Positions 22,036-32,127 of a stretch of DNA of 64,000 nucleotides are shown here, piece by piece. Numbering within the stretch: position 1 is the stretch's first letter; each line of letters starts with the position of its first letter. The notes beneath the pieces were generated by a model. That model ran no database searches. It was not told the DNA's origin and was given only the letters and a program-made list of their open reading frames with translations. The stretch covers positions 992,001 to 1,056,000 of the forward strand of contig NZ_FNKY01000001.1 of assembly GCF_900103165.1 (NCBI RefSeq), given 5' to 3'. The stretch comes from Nitrosospira multiformis. Its GTDB lineage: Bacteria > Pseudomonadota > Gammaproteobacteria > Burkholderiales > Nitrosomonadaceae. Both the position numbers and the translations under genes were made by a program.

Positions 22036-24429
22036 ATGAAATTTTCTGAAAATTGGCTTCGTACTTTTGTTGATCCACCATTATCCACCCGTGATCTCGC
22101 CCATGCGTTGACCATGGCGGGTCTGGAAGTGGAAGCCATCGAGCCTGTCGCCCCGGCTTTCAACAAGGTGGTGGTGGCCGAAGTCCTGTCCGTGGAAAAA
22201 CATCCGGATGCCGATCACCTCAATGTCTGCCAAGTGAACGCTGGCTCCACCGCGAGTAACGAGCCGCTACAAATCGTCTGTGGTGCGATGAATGTTCGTG
22301 CCGGTATAAAAGTGCCATGTGCTTTAGCTGGTGCGCAACTACCCAAGGTTGTCATTGAGCAGACGAGGATACGCGGGGTCGAATCCTCCGGCATGCTGTG
22401 CTCAGCCAGGGAGCTCGGTTTGGAAGAAACCGAGGCGGGTTTGTTGCTGCTCCCTGGCGATGCGCCAATAGGTGTGGATTTCCGCGATTATTATGAACTG
22501 GATGATACCCTTATTACACTCAAGCTGACACCCAACCGTGCCGATTGCCTGGGGCTATCCGGCATAGCGCGGGAAGTGGCGGCGATTACTTCCGGAATGC
22601 TTAAGCCGCTCGAAATCGAACCGGTTCAGGATCGGATCGAGGAAAGTCTGGCGGTATACGTGGATGCGCCAGATGCCTGTCCACTTTATTGTGGGCGAGT
22701 AGTACGTGAAATATCTCTTGATGTTCCCACGCCGCAATGGATGATTCGCCGCCTGGAGCGCAGCGGGATACGCACGATCAACGCAGTGGTGGACGTGACC
22801 AACTATGTCATGCTGGAAACCGGCCAGCCGCTTCATGCTTTCGACCTGGCCAGGATTACGGGCGGGCATACGGGTGCGGGGGCAATCCATGTGCGCTATG
22901 CCGGATCCGGCGAAATGCTCCAATTGCTGAATGGTGAAGACCTCGTTTTGCAGCCCGACATGCTGGTGATCGCCGATGAGGCCAAGCCGCTGGCGCTCGC
23001 AGGTATCATGGGCGGGAATGAAAGTGGCGTGCAGCAAGGTACAACCGGCCTGTTTCTGGAAAGCGCATTTTTCAGTCAGGAGGTGATCGCCGGTAAATCA
23101 TTCCGCCTGGGCTTTAGTTCCGATTCGGCGCACCGTTTTGAACGCGGCGTGGACTTTGCCGCCACGCGCAATGCGATGGAACGCGCTACAAGTCTGGTGC
23201 TCGATATTTGTGGCGGCAGGGCGGGCCCGATTACTGAAGTCAGGGGTAAATTGCCGCAACGCAATCCGATTGATCTGCGGTTGGAACGGTCACGGAGAGT
23301 GCTGGGCATCACACTTGATGAGGCCACGGCCGCCACGCTATTACGGCGCCTGCAATTCAATTTTTCCTCTACGGCCGGCGTGGCTGGTGTATTTCGTGTA
23401 ACGCCGCCGAGTTACCGTTTCGATCTCGCCATAGAAGAAGACCTGATTGAAGAATTGGCACGCATTTACGGATACAACCATATTCCAGCGGCGTTTCCCC
23501 ATGCAAAGCTGGGCATGCTGCCCGCGTCTGAATCCGTACACGCATCGCCGCAGTTGCGGAAGATTCTGGTAGGACGAGACTACCAGGAAGTCATCAACTA
23601 TGCTTTCGTGGATGTCTCATGGGAATTGGAGCTGGCGGGGGAGAAAACACCGATAGCATTGAAAAATCCGCTATCCAGTCAGATGGGGGTGATGCGTAGC
23701 AGCCTGCTTGGCGGCCTGATATCAAACTTGCAATTCAATCTTAACCGCAAGCAGGCCAGAGTGCGACTGTTCGAGATCGGGTGTTGCTTCGTGAGAGAAG
23801 GTGAAACTTATGCGCAACCGGAGAAACTGGCTGGACTTTGCTATGGAGACGCCGTAGCGGAACAGTGGGGAATGTCCGCTCGCAGAGTGGATTTTTATGA
23901 TGTAAAGGCGGATATCGAGGCGCTCTTTTGGCCCGCACTGCCGAATTTTGAGGTAGTTTCCCATCCCACCCTGCATCCCGGTAAATCGGCCCGAATTCGT
24001 TTGGGTGAAAGAATCGCCGGCTATCTGGGAGAACTTCATCCCCGCTGGCAGCAAAAGCTTGGTTTGCCTGATTCCGCTGTATTGTTCGAATTGGATCTGG
24101 ATATCCTGCTGACACGAAAGCTGCCGATGGCTGCGGAGATATCAAAATTTCCGCTAATACGACGCGATATCGCTGTGGTGGTGGAGGAGGATATTACCGT
24201 GCAGGCGATGCTGGATGGTATGCAAGCGGAAAAATCACCCATGATTCTGGAAATTTCCCTGTTCGACGTGTATCGCGGCAAGGGGATGGAAAATGGCGAA
24301 AAAAGTCTTGCATTCCGGGTGTTATTACAAGATACTCAAAAAACATTGACTGACGCGGAAGTAGACTTGGTCATGACAAAATTGATAAATATTCTGGAAA
24401 ATCAGTTTGGCGCAAGGCTACGTAATTGA
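22036..24429 (+). CDS. pheT: Phenylalanyl-tRNA synthetase beta chain
   Basis: 797 residues, usual length. Order: N-terminal B1 domain, EMAP-type tRNA-binding domain (about 40-155; KHPDADHLNVCQV), the B3/B4 editing domain, B5, a catalytic-like core, and the C-terminal FDX-ACB anticodon-binding domain. The stop codon overlaps the target-site duplication of repeat copy A. Confidence 0.96.
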   Translation: MKFSENWLRTFVDPPLSTRDLAHALTMAGLEVEAIEPVAPAFNKVVVAEVLSVEKHPDADHLNVCQVNAGSTASNEPLQIVCGAMNVRAGIKVPCALAGAQLPKVVIEQTRIRGVESSGMLCSARELGLEETEAGLLLLPGDAPIGVDFRDYYELDDTLITLKLTPNRADCLGLSGIAREVAAITSGMLKPLEIEPVQDRIEESLAVYVDAPDACPLYCGRVVREISLDVPTPQWMIRRLERSGIRTINAVVDVTNYVMLETGQPLHAFDLARITGGHTGAGAIHVRYAGSGEMLQLLNGEDLVLQPDMLVIADEAKPLALAGIMGGNESGVQQGTTGLFLESAFFSQEVIAGKSFRLGFSSDSAHRFERGVDFAATRNAMERATSLVLDICGGRAGPITEVRGKLPQRNPIDLRLERSRRVLGITLDEATAATLLRRLQFNFSSTAGVAGVFRVTPPSYRFDLAIEEDLIEELARIYGYNHIPAAFPHAKLGMLPASESVHASPQLRKILVGRDYQEVINYAFVDVSWELELAGEKTPIALKNPLSSQMGVMRSSLLGGLISNLQFNLNRKQARVRLFEIGCCFVREGETYAQPEKLAGLCYGDAVAEQWGMSARRVDFYDVKADIEALFWPALPNFEVVSHPTLHPGKSARIRLGERIAGYLGELHPRWQQKLGLPDSAVLFELDLDILLTRKLPMAAEISKFPLIRRDIAVVVEEDITVQAMLDGMQAEKSPMILEISLFDVYRGKGMENGEKSLAFRVLLQDTQKTLTDAEVDLVMTKLINILENQFGARLRN

Positions 24430-24430
24430 A

Positions 24431-24503
24431 CCTGAATCCGGTAGTTGACCGCTCATTTAATAGACAGTGTTTTGATTCATCCCGTCCAATTACCGGTTTT
24501 AGG
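24431..24503. repeat. MITE-like repeat, copy A, at the pheT stop codon
   Basis: A 73-bp element with inverted ends CCTGAATCCGGTAGTTG and (reverse complement of the right end) CCTAAAACCGGTAATTG. It is flanked by exact 5-base duplications TTGAA (24426-24430 and 24504-24508). The left flank overlaps the pheT TGA. It shares CCGCTCATTTAATAG with copy B and looks like an internally deleted form of it. Confidence 0.75.
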
Positions 24504-24567
24504 TTGAAAGAAAAGGAATGGCTGATTAGCCACATCCAGAAACGTAAATAAACAGATGAGGGAGAGT

Positions 24568-24876
24568 ATGACCTTAACGAAGGCTGAGCTGGCGGATTTA
24601 TTATTCGAGAAAGTTGGGTTTAACAAGCGAGAGGCGAAGGATATGGTGGAATCTTTCTATGAAGAAGTCCGCGCCGCGCTGCAGAATGGAGATGCTGTGA
24701 AACTTTCAGGGTTCGGCAATTTTCAATTGCGCGATAAGCGGCAACGCCCGGGCCGCAATCCCAAGACCGGCGAAGAAATACCAATTACCGCACGGCGTGT
24801 GGTGACTTTCCACGCCAGCCAGAAACTGAAGGCAATGGTTGAACAGAATCAGCATGGAAAACATAACGCCCAGTAG
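24568..24876 (+). CDS. ihfA: Integration host factor alpha subunit
   Basis: A 102-residue DNA-bending protein of the HU/IHF family. It starts [17 protein letters not shown], with [10 protein letters not shown] and the beta-arm [14 protein letters not shown]; Pro in the arm intercalates DNA. GGGAGAG precedes the ATG at 24568; an ATG at 24556 is less well placed. It follows pheT as in enterics and overlaps the downstream merR-type gene. Confidence 0.96.
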   Translation: MTLTKAELADLLFEKVGFNKREAKDMVESFYEEVRAALQNGDAVKLSGFGNFQLRDKRQRPGRNPKTGEEIPITARRVVTFHASQKLKAMVEQNQHGKHNAQ

Positions 24877-25237
24877 CGCTTTGATGCCCATTCCGGCGAA
24901 GCGCTATTTCACGATTGGCGAAGTTAGCGAGTTGTGTGGCGTCAAGCCGCATGTATTGCGCTATTGGGAGCAGGAATTCGCACAATTGAAGCCTGTCAAG
25001 CGACGGGGCAACCGCCGTTACTATCAGCATCATGAAGTACTGCTGGTTCGCCGTATTCGGGAATTACTTTACGAGCACGGTTTCACCATCCACGGTGCTC
25101 GCAGCCGCCTGGGACAGGGTATGGTCGAGCCGGTATCCGGTACTAATGCCACCGTAGCCTTGGCGTCTCTCCCGGCAGTCGATTTGACATTGTTGCGGCG
25201 CGAGATCAAAAGTGTTGTGTCACTGCTTCGATCTTAA
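24854..25237 (+). CDS. MerR-family transcriptional regulator
   Basis: A 127-residue protein whose N-terminal winged helix-turn-helix reads [27 protein letters not shown], then [30 protein letters not shown]. The C-terminal part is short and has no metal-binding Cys, so the effector is unknown. The start (ATG 24854) overlaps the end of ihfA by 23 bases. A MerR-type gene after ihfA is conserved in betaproteobacteria, with no function I know of. Confidence 0.9.
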   Translation: MENITPSSALMPIPAKRYFTIGEVSELCGVKPHVLRYWEQEFAQLKPVKRRGNRRYYQHHEVLLVRRIRELLYEHGFTIHGARSRLGQGMVEPVSGTNATVALASLPAVDLTLLRREIKSVVSLLRS

Positions 25238-25384
25238 AGGATCTCGGAATAAATCCTCCGCGGGTCCGTGCCCATTCACTTTTTAGCTTTGATTCTTTAA
25301 GTTCGGCAGGTCGCTAGCGACCATGGAACTGTCTGTTGCGATGCGATGAGCTCTTCAACGCGTGAATTCAGCGTGCACCACGGG

Positions 25385-25960
25385 CTACTGAATTACGCGC
25401 GGATGGCTACCGCTCTTCAACGCTTGAATAGCCTCTTTCTCATTTCTTACAATAATATTAGCCGGGCAGAAGAAATATCTGGAAAGCGCCCGTTGTGCAT
25501 AGTGCTGGGATTTATCTTCGAGTTCCTCCCATTTCGATCCCCGCGCCCGTACCCAGGTCTTGTCGTCACGGCCAATGGCGTAAAGCCTTTTTTCAGTGAT
25601 CTGGAATTTCAAAATTAATAGTTCCGCTCTCACATTCTCCCTCACGCCGTCGGTCGCACATCGCATACCTTCGTAGCTTATGTTCATTGCTCCTTCAGGT
25701 GATTTGATTACCAGAGTGTAGCGGACTATGTCATCTTCTCCCACCACGATGGAGGGGGCATCAATGTAATGAAGATTATTGCTGGCGGGGCCGGCGTCAA
25801 ATGGCAGCAGATTCTCCGCTTTGGGGTAGGCAGGCAGTTGCACCTGCAGCTCAGCCCAGGATTTGCCGCCATCAAAATCACTATCGAATCCTTTCAGCAC
25901 CTTCTGGGGGGCGCATGCTGCGAGCGGCAGGAAGCATAGCAACAGCAGAATATTTTTCAT
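25385..25960 (-). CDS. CNP1-like family lipoprotein
   Basis: A 191-residue protein with a signal peptide ending in the lipobox LAAC at residue 16. The CNP1-like domain fills the rest, with RLYAIGRDDKTWVRARG and a later ALSRYFFCP. The name comes from a cryptic neisserial protein; the function is unknown. It is convergent with the merR-type gene, and a perfect 14-bp palindrome GGTCGCTAGCGACC (25309-25322) lies between them. Confidence 0.75.
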   Translation of the reverse strand: MKNILLLLCFLPLAACAPQKVLKGFDSDFDGGKSWAELQVQLPAYPKAENLLPFDAGPASNNLHYIDAPSIVVGEDDIVRYTLVIKSPEGAMNISYEGMRCATDGVRENVRAELLILKFQITEKRLYAIGRDDKTWVRARGSKWEELEDKSQHYAQRALSRYFFCPANIIVRNEKEAIQALKSGSHPRVIQ

Positions 25961-26135
25961 GATGAAGAATCAGTAGTGTCCGGCTAACTTTTTGAAGTGG
26001 GTATCTCTGAAAGTACGCCATGAATTTGGACAAGACGCCGTTTCATGCCACTTTACTATTATTTCATACCCCTTGCCCCGCCGCGCATCAATAGAGGTTC
26101 CTCACCCCCTGGCTTGTTTGCTATAATTTATACTT

Positions 26136-26213
<78 letters not shown>

Positions 26214-26292
26214 TCAGATCCGCAAGTCGATTGTTAAGCGTATGCTTGCCCCCTGATAAGTCACGCAATCACCTGGGTATTGTTCGAATCGA

Positions 26293-27039
26293 ATGCGCAT
26301 ATTGCTCAGTAACGACGACGGGTATTTTGCGCCAGGCCTTGCCTGTCTCGCGGAAGCACTTTCCGTGATTGCGGATATCATCGTGGTCGCACCGGAGCGC
26401 GACCGAAGTGGCGCCAGTAATTCACTTACGCTGGATCGCCCGCTCCATCTGCGCAAGTCCCATAATGGCTTTTACTACGTGAATGGCACCCCCACGGATT
26501 GCGTGCATCTGGCGGTTACGGGCATGCTGGACACATTGCCGGACATGGTCGTATCCGGCATTAATGATGGTGCCAACATGGGTGACGATACGGTTTATTC
26601 CGGAACCGTAGCCGCCGCTACCGAAGGTTTTTTGCTGGGCGTCCCCTCTATCGCTGTTTCCCTTGCCAGTTTGTCCGCCGGAAATTTTGCTACCGCCGCA
26701 CGTGTTGCAACAGAAATGGTGCAACGTTTTGAAGGCGACAAACTCCACGGACCGGTATTACTCAACGTCAACGTACCCGATATTCCCTATGACGAGCTGC
26801 AAGGCATCGAGGTAACCCGGCTTGGCCGCCGCCATAAGGCCGAAGCGGTAGTCAAATCGCAAAGCCCACGGGGGGAAACAGTTTACTGGGTAGGTGCCGC
26901 AGGTCCCGCCCAGGATGCCGGAGAGGGTACAGACTTTCTTGCGATTGAGCGCAACCGGGTATCGGTAACACCGTTACAAATCGACCTGACCCGATATGGG
27001 CAGCTGGATGCGGTAAAACAGTGGTTGAAGTTGCAGTAA
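26293..27039 (+). CDS. surE: 5'/3'-nucleotidase SurE
   Basis: A 248-residue metal-dependent phosphatase acting on nucleoside monophosphates. The family's metal site is visible as SNDDG (residues 6-10), then [15 protein letters not shown] and [21 protein letters not shown]. It is first of the surE-pcm-nlpD-rpoS cluster linked to stationary-phase survival. Confidence 0.97.
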   Translation: MRILLSNDDGYFAPGLACLAEALSVIADIIVVAPERDRSGASNSLTLDRPLHLRKSHNGFYYVNGTPTDCVHLAVTGMLDTLPDMVVSGINDGANMGDDTVYSGTVAAATEGFLLGVPSIAVSLASLSAGNFATAARVATEMVQRFEGDKLHGPVLLNVNVPDIPYDELQGIEVTRLGRRHKAEAVVKSQSPRGETVYWVGAAGPAQDAGEGTDFLAIERNRVSVTPLQIDLTRYGQLDAVKQWLKLQ

Positions 27040-27100
27040 AGTATCTCAACGTTGTGTTCCATGGTGACAAACCCTCTGTTCAAGTTCAAGGTATTTTAGT

Positions 27101-27763
27101 TTGAACACTCATCATTCCGGAATCGGCATGACTTCCCAGCGTACCCGTGCGCGCATGATCGAGCGTCTGCGCAAGCAAGGTATCGTTGATGAAGTGGTTC
27201 TGGGGGCGATGAATGCCATTCCTCGTCATATTTTTATTGAAGAGGTTCTGGCAAATCGCGCCTATGATGATATCGCCTTGCCGATCAATTTTGGGCAGAC
27301 CATTTCCAGTCCATTTATTGTGGCGCGTATGAGCGAATTGCTGCGCGCAGGTTCCAGTCTCGGTAAAGTATTGGAAATCGGCTCGGGCTGCGGCTATCAG
27401 ACAGCCATACTGGCACAGCTTGCACGCGAGGTTTATTCGATCGAACGCATTGGACCGTTGCTGACCCGTGCCCGCGTTCGTCTACGGCAATTACATCTCG
27501 GTAATGTTCGTCTGAAGCATGCCGATGGTCTGCTCGGACTGCCGGAGTTCGCGCCGTTTGACGCCATCATTCTCACCGCCGCGGCTGCGCATATCCCTTC
27601 GTCATTGCTCGGGCAATTGGCGGTTGGCGGTAGAATGGTTTTTCCTAAAGGAAGTCAGGAGCAGTTTCTGTGCGTTATCGCACATAATTCGCAGGGTTAC
27701 ACTGAGACAATACTCGATGAGGTCAGGTTCGTACCCATGCTACCGGGTATCTTGAAAGGTTAA
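27101..27763 (+). CDS. pcm: Protein-L-isoaspartate O-methyltransferase
   Basis: A SAM-dependent repair enzyme that methylates isoaspartyl residues in aged proteins. Motifs are SGIGMTSQRTR at the N terminus, FGQTISSPFIVARM, and the SAM loop VLEIGSGCGYQTA. I take the TTG at 27101 (AAGG nine bases upstream) because the conserved SGIGMTS motif would be cut by starting at ATG 27128. The C-terminal segment differs from the usual fluid-end but keeps VRFVPML. Confidence 0.94.
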   Translation: MNTHHSGIGMTSQRTRARMIERLRKQGIVDEVVLGAMNAIPRHIFIEEVLANRAYDDIALPINFGQTISSPFIVARMSELLRAGSSLGKVLEIGSGCGYQTAILAQLAREVYSIERIGPLLTRARVRLRQLHLGNVRLKHADGLLGLPEFAPFDAIILTAAAAHIPSSLLGQLAVGGRMVFPKGSQEQFLCVIAHNSQGYTETILDEVRFVPMLPGILKG

Positions 27764-27786
27764 GCACGCATAACAAGAGATAAAGA

Positions 27787-28881
27787 ATGACAAGTAAAGG
27801 AATCGAGCAGAATTTTCCGAACCCTGGCGAACTCCCTCTAACGATTATCATGAGTTCCATGCTTCCATCCCCCCAAGAGAGGTCTTTTTCTTCGGTACGC
27901 TATCATCCCTTTCTCATACTTTTACTGTTGATTGCGGGTTGTGAATCTACCCCGCACCGCGCACCGGTGATTGAGAGCGCCGCAGTAGAGTCTCAGGCGG
28001 GTAAAATAGGTGTAGGCGCGGAAGCGGAGCCGGCGGGGCGCTCCGAGTTCCATACCGTACAAAAGGGGGATACCCTCTACAGTATTGCGCGAAGCCGTGG
28101 CATTGATCAAAAGGATCTGGCGGAGTGGAATAACATCCAGGATCCTGGCGCTATCAATATCGGTCAACAACTCACATTATCTTCGCCATCCCGCCTGTCA
28201 CAACCTTCCCTGTTCGCACTTCCTCAACCGGTGCAACCATCGGCGGCCGTAGCGGCTGCGCCTACTACCGTACCAGTACTCGAAGAAAAACCGGGGACTA
28301 ATACCGATAAGCTTAAAGTCGAACCGAAGGCACTCAAGCTGCCGTATTCGGAACAAGCCGTAGCACAGTTGAAGGGATTGACGATCTCCCCCCCGATAGT
28401 GGTTGCGAAGATTGCTCCAATGACTGCTGAAAAAACGGTGGGTACCGAAATAAGTCCGGTGACACCCATAGCACCCCTGGCGCCCGCGACGGATGCTATC
28501 GATAATGTTGACCGTGTGGAATGGATCTGGCCGGCCAAAGGCAAGGTACTCGAGCCATTCTCGGAAAGTACCAAAGGGATCGATATCGCGGGTAATCCGG
28601 GGCAGTCGGTGGCAGCATCCGCGGCGGGCAAGGTGGTATATAGCGGTGCGGGCCTGCGCGGCTATGGCAAGCTCATTATCATCAAGCATAACAATACCTA
28701 TCTCAGCGCTTATGCCCACAATGACAAAATTCTGGTGAAAGAAGGACAAACGGTGGCCAAAGGACAGAAAATCGCCGAAATGGGAAATACCGATACCACC
28801 ATGGTAAAACTCCACTTTGAAATTCGCAAGAATGGAAAACCGGTGGACCCACTGAAATATTTACCGGAGTTATCCGGATGA
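27787..28881 (+). CDS. nlpD: Lipoprotein NlpD (LysM plus LytM-like domain)
   Basis: Order: lipoprotein signal with lipobox LIAGC (about residues 41-51), LysM peptidoglycan-binding domain ([17 protein letters not shown]), a long Pro/Ala-rich linker, and a C-terminal M23/LytM domain. The M23 metal ligands are missing (KGIDIAG instead of HxGxD; LHFEIR instead of HxH), so it should not be an enzyme but an activator of cell-wall amidases, as NlpD is in E. coli. The start may be internal (ATG 27850 or 27859), which would give a normal signal peptide. It overlaps rpoS by ATGA. Confidence 0.93.
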   Translation: MTSKGIEQNFPNPGELPLTIIMSSMLPSPQERSFSSVRYHPFLILLLLIAGCESTPHRAPVIESAAVESQAGKIGVGAEAEPAGRSEFHTVQKGDTLYSIARSRGIDQKDLAEWNNIQDPGAINIGQQLTLSSPSRLSQPSLFALPQPVQPSAAVAAAPTTVPVLEEKPGTNTDKLKVEPKALKLPYSEQAVAQLKGLTISPPIVVAKIAPMTAEKTVGTEISPVTPIAPLAPATDAIDNVDRVEWIWPAKGKVLEPFSESTKGIDIAGNPGQSVAASAAGKVVYSGAGLRGYGKLIIIKHNNTYLSAYAHNDKILVKEGQTVAKGQKIAEMGNTDTTMVKLHFEIRKNGKPVDPLKYLPELSG

Positions 28882-29837
28882 GACAGCGCGACTATACTGA
28901 CGATGACGAATCATTCGATGCAGACCCGGTAGAGCCGGATGAGGTAACACCTGACGTCGCCACAGAAAGAATCTCCAATGTTGGAAACGAAACGCTCAGC
29001 GACGTCCTGCTGACCGATGTCACCCAAATTTATTTCAACGAAATTGGTCATAATGCCCTGTTGAGCGCACGGGAGGAGGGAGTGCTGACACGCCTGGTCA
29101 GGCAGAACGATTTCGACGCGCGTCAGAAAATGATTGAATGCAACCTGCGGTTGGTGGTGAATATCGCCAAACACTATACCAACCATGGCGTTGCGCTACT
29201 GGATCTGATCGAAGAAGGCAACATGGGGATGATGCACGCGCTGGACAAATTTGACCCGGAACGCGGGTTCCGTTTTTCAACTTATGCCACGTGGTGGATA
29301 CGCCAGAACATTGAACGCTGCATCATGAACCAGTCCCGCACGATTCGGCTGCCGGTGCATGTCATCAAGGATCTGAACATTATTCTGCAAGCGTCCCGCC
29401 ATCTGGAAGCGCATACCGGCAAGGATCCCAAACCGGAAGATGTTGCGTATTTATTGGGGCGTCCGGTAAAGGAAGTACAGCGGATGCTGTCCTTGAACGC
29501 GAGCATGATGTCATTGGACGCGCCGCTCGATGTCGATCCGTTGCTGTGCATTGGCGATGTCATGGCGGATGATAACACTCCCGGTCCCGACCTCATGCTG
29601 GAGCAGTCCGAGATCAAGGATCGTTTGCGAGAGTGGCTTGGCCGGTTGAATGACAAACAACGATATATCATCGAGCAGCGTTACGGGCTCAATGGCAATG
29701 ACATTCAGACACTGGAGCAATTGGCAAAGCATCTCGATCTTACCCGCGAGCGTGTACGGCAGATTCAGCTGGAAGCGCTGCAAACATTGCGCGTGATGTT
29801 GAGGGGCGATGGTGTATCAAGGGATGGGGTGTTTTAG
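28878..29837 (+). CDS. rpoS: RNA polymerase sigma factor RpoS
   Basis: A 319-residue group 2 sigma factor. Region 1.2 is near [21 protein letters not shown], region 2 has [12 protein letters not shown] and [14 protein letters not shown], region 3 follows, and region 4.2 has the helix-turn-helix [20 protein letters not shown]. It directs stationary-phase and general stress transcription. Start ATG overlaps the nlpD stop. In other bacteria the main rpoS promoter lies inside nlpD. Confidence 0.96.
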   Translation: MRQRDYTDDDESFDADPVEPDEVTPDVATERISNVGNETLSDVLLTDVTQIYFNEIGHNALLSAREEGVLTRLVRQNDFDARQKMIECNLRLVVNIAKHYTNHGVALLDLIEEGNMGMMHALDKFDPERGFRFSTYATWWIRQNIERCIMNQSRTIRLPVHVIKDLNIILQASRHLEAHTGKDPKPEDVAYLLGRPVKEVQRMLSLNASMMSLDAPLDVDPLLCIGDVMADDNTPGPDLMLEQSEIKDRLREWLGRLNDKQRYIIEQRYGLNGNDIQTLEQLAKHLDLTRERVRQIQLEALQTLRVMLRGDGVSRDGVF

Positions 29838-29906
29838 AGGTGCGGGAGCTTGTGTTCACTTTAAGCCCGTCTCGAATCCGCTTGGAACACTTGGTCAAAT
29901 AACTTG

Positions 29907-29945
29907 TGACATTTTCTTATGTTTAAAGTAAAATGTTACTATAAT
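29907..29945 (+). promoter_or_regulatory. Dyad overlapping the promoter of the truncated haemoglobin gene
   Basis: TGACATTTT (29907-29915) and AAAATGTTA (29930-29938) are inverted repeats (8 of 9) flanking a T/A-rich centre, followed at once by TATAAT (29940-29945). The -35 position falls inside the dyad, so a bound regulator would control the promoter. Which regulator is unknown; NO- or oxygen-sensing repressors are candidates given the gene. Confidence 0.45.
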
Positions 29946-30037
29946 TGGTGTTCGTGCAACATCAGCCTGTATGATCAGGTCTTTTTAACCCATAGCCGCA
30001 TCCGCTGGTCGCGGTGAATCTTGTATTTAAATCAATT

Positions 30038-30469
30038 ATGAATATGTCACAACCCGAGTTTTTGGCACCTCATCCCGATCTTTGTACTGAGGAGGAGATT
30101 TCCTGGCTGGTCCATGCTTTTTATGCAAGAGCCAGAAAAGATCCATTGCTGGGCCCAATCTTTGAAGGACATGTTACCGACTGGGACGCGCATTTTGTGC
30201 AGATGACTAATTTCTGGTCAATGAAATTGCGGGGAACCAGCCATTTCCGGGGTGCTCCCATGCCCAAGCACGTAGCTCTGCCGGGACTTACTTCTGAATT
30301 GTTCGAACGGTGGCTGCAGCTTTTCCGGCAAACGACGAGCGAAATGGAAAATCCAGTTTTGCAATTCAACGCGGATACCCTGGCATTGCACATCGGCGGC
30401 AGGCTGTGGTTAAGATATCAGATGGAGCGTTATCCGGATAAGCAACTGGTTGATCTTCACGGAGCATAG
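30038..30469 (+). CDS. Group III truncated haemoglobin
   Basis: A 143-residue 2-over-2 globin. It matches the group III pattern: VHAFYARARKDPLLGPIFEGHV early, DWDAHFVQMTNFWSMKL, then FRGAPMPKHVALPGL with the proximal His. Such proteins bind O2, NO or sulfide at haem; in an ammonia oxidiser, which makes NO, a role in NO handling is reasonable but inferred. A GTG at 30014 would lengthen it by 8 residues. A dyad-containing promoter lies upstream. Confidence 0.9.
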   Translation: MNMSQPEFLAPHPDLCTEEEISWLVHAFYARARKDPLLGPIFEGHVTDWDAHFVQMTNFWSMKLRGTSHFRGAPMPKHVALPGLTSELFERWLQLFRQTTSEMENPVLQFNADTLALHIGGRLWLRYQMERYPDKQLVDLHGA

Positions 30470-30485
30470 TTGCACGGCCGGTAAG

Positions 30486-30524
30486 AGGCGCTTTGAAGGG
30501 CAATTTGCCGAACAGAAAGCGCCT
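30486..30524. terminator. Stem-loop between convergent genes
   Basis: AGGCGCTTT and AAAGCGCCT form a 9-bp stem; inside, GGCAA/TTGCC forms a second small stem. It lies between the globin gene and the convergent glyoxalase-fold gene. There is no clear T run, so terminator function is uncertain. Confidence 0.35.
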
Positions 30525-30547
30525 ATCCGAGCATTAGGGAGTGCAGG

Positions 30548-30955
30548 TTAACCTTGATCTTCCGCGGTCGGCTCCATGTATATCAGTTCCCAAAGATGTC
30601 CGTCCAGATCCTCGAAGCCATGTTGGTACATAAACCCATAGTCGCCCGAGTCCATGGGAGTGGCTCCGCCAGCAGCGACGGCTTTGCGAACCATATCATC
30701 GACTTCATCCCGGCTTTCGCATGTCAGGCAAACAAGAACCTCCGTGCTTTTCGTGGCATCACAAACTTCTTTGGGGGTAAAAGTCCCAAATTTTTCCCGG
30801 GTCAACAACATGACGAATATGTCCTCGCTTACGATCATGCAAGTGGCGGTTTCGTCAGTAAACTGGGCATTAAAAGTGAAGCCGAGTTTGGTAAAAAATG
30901 CGATAGACTTTTTGAGATTGCTTACGGGAAGATTCACGAAAATCTTGGTGGTCAT
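30548..30955 (-). CDS. Glyoxalase/VOC family protein
   Basis: A 135-residue vicinal-oxygen-chelate fold: FVNLPVSNLKKSIAFFTKLGF, FVMLLTREKF, and DGHLWELIYMEP at the end. The exact reaction cannot be read from sequence. GAGAGGAA precedes the ATG at 30955. It is the last gene of the minus-strand group of VOC, YCII and DUF1579 genes downstream of an ECF42-type sigma factor, the set such sigma factors often accompany. Confidence 0.85.
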   Translation of the reverse strand: MTTKIFVNLPVSNLKKSIAFFTKLGFTFNAQFTDETATCMIVSEDIFVMLLTREKFGTFTPKEVCDATKSTEVLVCLTCESRDEVDDMVRKAVAAGGATPMDSGDYGFMYQHGFEDLDGHLWELIYMEPTAEDQG

Positions 30956-31183
30956 GGTTTTTCCTCTCGAAAATTCATTGTACGATAAAGTATCCCGCAA
31001 CACAGCGTTAACAATAGACTCACTTGCCGGCGTGCGCGCGGCAAGCGCCGGTAATCGTGTGAAACCGGGAAACCGGTATTATGCCCCATCAGGCGCAGTA
31101 TCTTGTCAGGCGTTTGACCTTCGCCATTTTAATAATCCTTGCCGCACCTGATGCGTCTGATCAAAGTGGCAACACTTCGGTCG

Positions 31184-31666
31184 CTACGTTTTTCGCCGAT
31201 AGTTTGCCGTCATGAATTGACGCCATTCGCCATCATCACCCAGCATATGTGACGTCAGTATCCGGTGGTTGGGATTCTTTATCTCAATGACGTCCTTGTA
31301 TTTCGCCAGCTTCCCCTCTTCCGTGAAGGTTGGGCCTTCGGTGCTGAGCGTCAGCACCTTTTCCTCTGCGTCCAGTGAGCCGGCGTACACCCATAAGTGG
31401 GTCATCATCGATCCCACCCAGGTTCCCAGGTACTGTTTCTTCTGCGGATCATAGCCGAGTGTCATTAACATTGCCGCCATTTCTCCGCCAGGCATTTCGC
31501 CGCGGCCCTCGCACAGTATCCAGAGACCGCCGAGCGAACGCACGGTCTCCGATCCTGCAAATTTCTCCGGCGACTTGCCCGGTTCTGTCGGACACTCGCT
31601 TTCATAGGTCCATTCACCTACAAGCTTCTGCAGCCACTCATGTTCCTTCTGTGGTTCTACCTTCAT
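31184..31666 (-). CDS. DUF1579 family protein
   Basis: A 160-residue protein with LVGEWTYESECPTEPG near the N terminus, LGYDPQKKQYLGTWV and SLDAEEKVLTLSTEGP. This is the DUF1579 pattern, a lipocalin-like beta barrel with no known ligand. No signal peptide. It sits between two genes of the ECF42-linked set, 104 bases after the YCII gene. Confidence 0.82.
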   Translation of the reverse strand: MKVEPQKEHEWLQKLVGEWTYESECPTEPGKSPEKFAGSETVRSLGGLWILCEGRGEMPGGEMAAMLMTLGYDPQKKQYLGTWVGSMMTHLWVYAGSLDAEEKVLTLSTEGPTFTEEGKLAKYKDVIEIKNPNHRILTSHMLGDDGEWRQFMTANYRRKT

Positions 31667-31770
31667 GGTTGTCTCCTATGGTCTGGTAATTTATCAGTAC
31701 TGCTTCGGTGGTCAATGTGCCCGGCCAGGGTTTTCACTTGACTACGTTTGACTACTTTTGCCGCTGCGGG

Positions 31771-32127
31771 CTAATCAGCCGGCAGGCCCGCGATCTCTAT
31801 CACCGGCCGGATCTCGACTGTACCCTTGCGGGCCATGGGAATTCGTGCGGCGATGCCGATCGCCTCATCGAGATCTCCGGCGTCGATCAGGAAGTAACCG
31901 CCCAGCTGCTCACGTGTTTCTGCGAACGGACCATCCGTCACGAGCCGTTTGCCTTCGCGCATCCGCACGCTGGTTGCCAAAGCGGTGGGGTATAAGGGAT
32001 TGGCGGCCAGATATTGTCCGTTCGATTTGATCTCATGTGCGAGCTGAGTGGATTCCACGTAGCATGCTTCCCGTTCAGACTCGCTCAATGCCGTTTCGTC
32101 ACCATAAATCAGCAACATGTATTTCAT
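31771..32127 (-). CDS. YCII-related (DGPF domain) protein
   Basis: A 118-residue YCII/DGPF protein beginning MKYMLLIYGDE with VTDGPFAETREQLGGYFLID in the middle. Start set by GGAGG before ATG 32127. The family is a ferredoxin-like fold with a conserved His/Asp pair; function is unknown. DGPF proteins are the known neighbours and probable targets of ECF42 sigma factors. Confidence 0.9.
   Translation of the reverse strand: MKYMLLIYGDETALSESEREACYVESTQLAHEIKSNGQYLAANPLYPTALATSVRMREGKRLVTDGPFAETREQLGGYFLIDAGDLDEAIGIAARIPMARKGTVEIRPVIEIAGLPAD

Noticed and set aside
25961-26130. Insertion-sequence end near GTAGTGTCCGGCTAAC before tRNA-Pro
   Set aside because: Only one end-like sequence is present and no inverted partner or target duplication was found.
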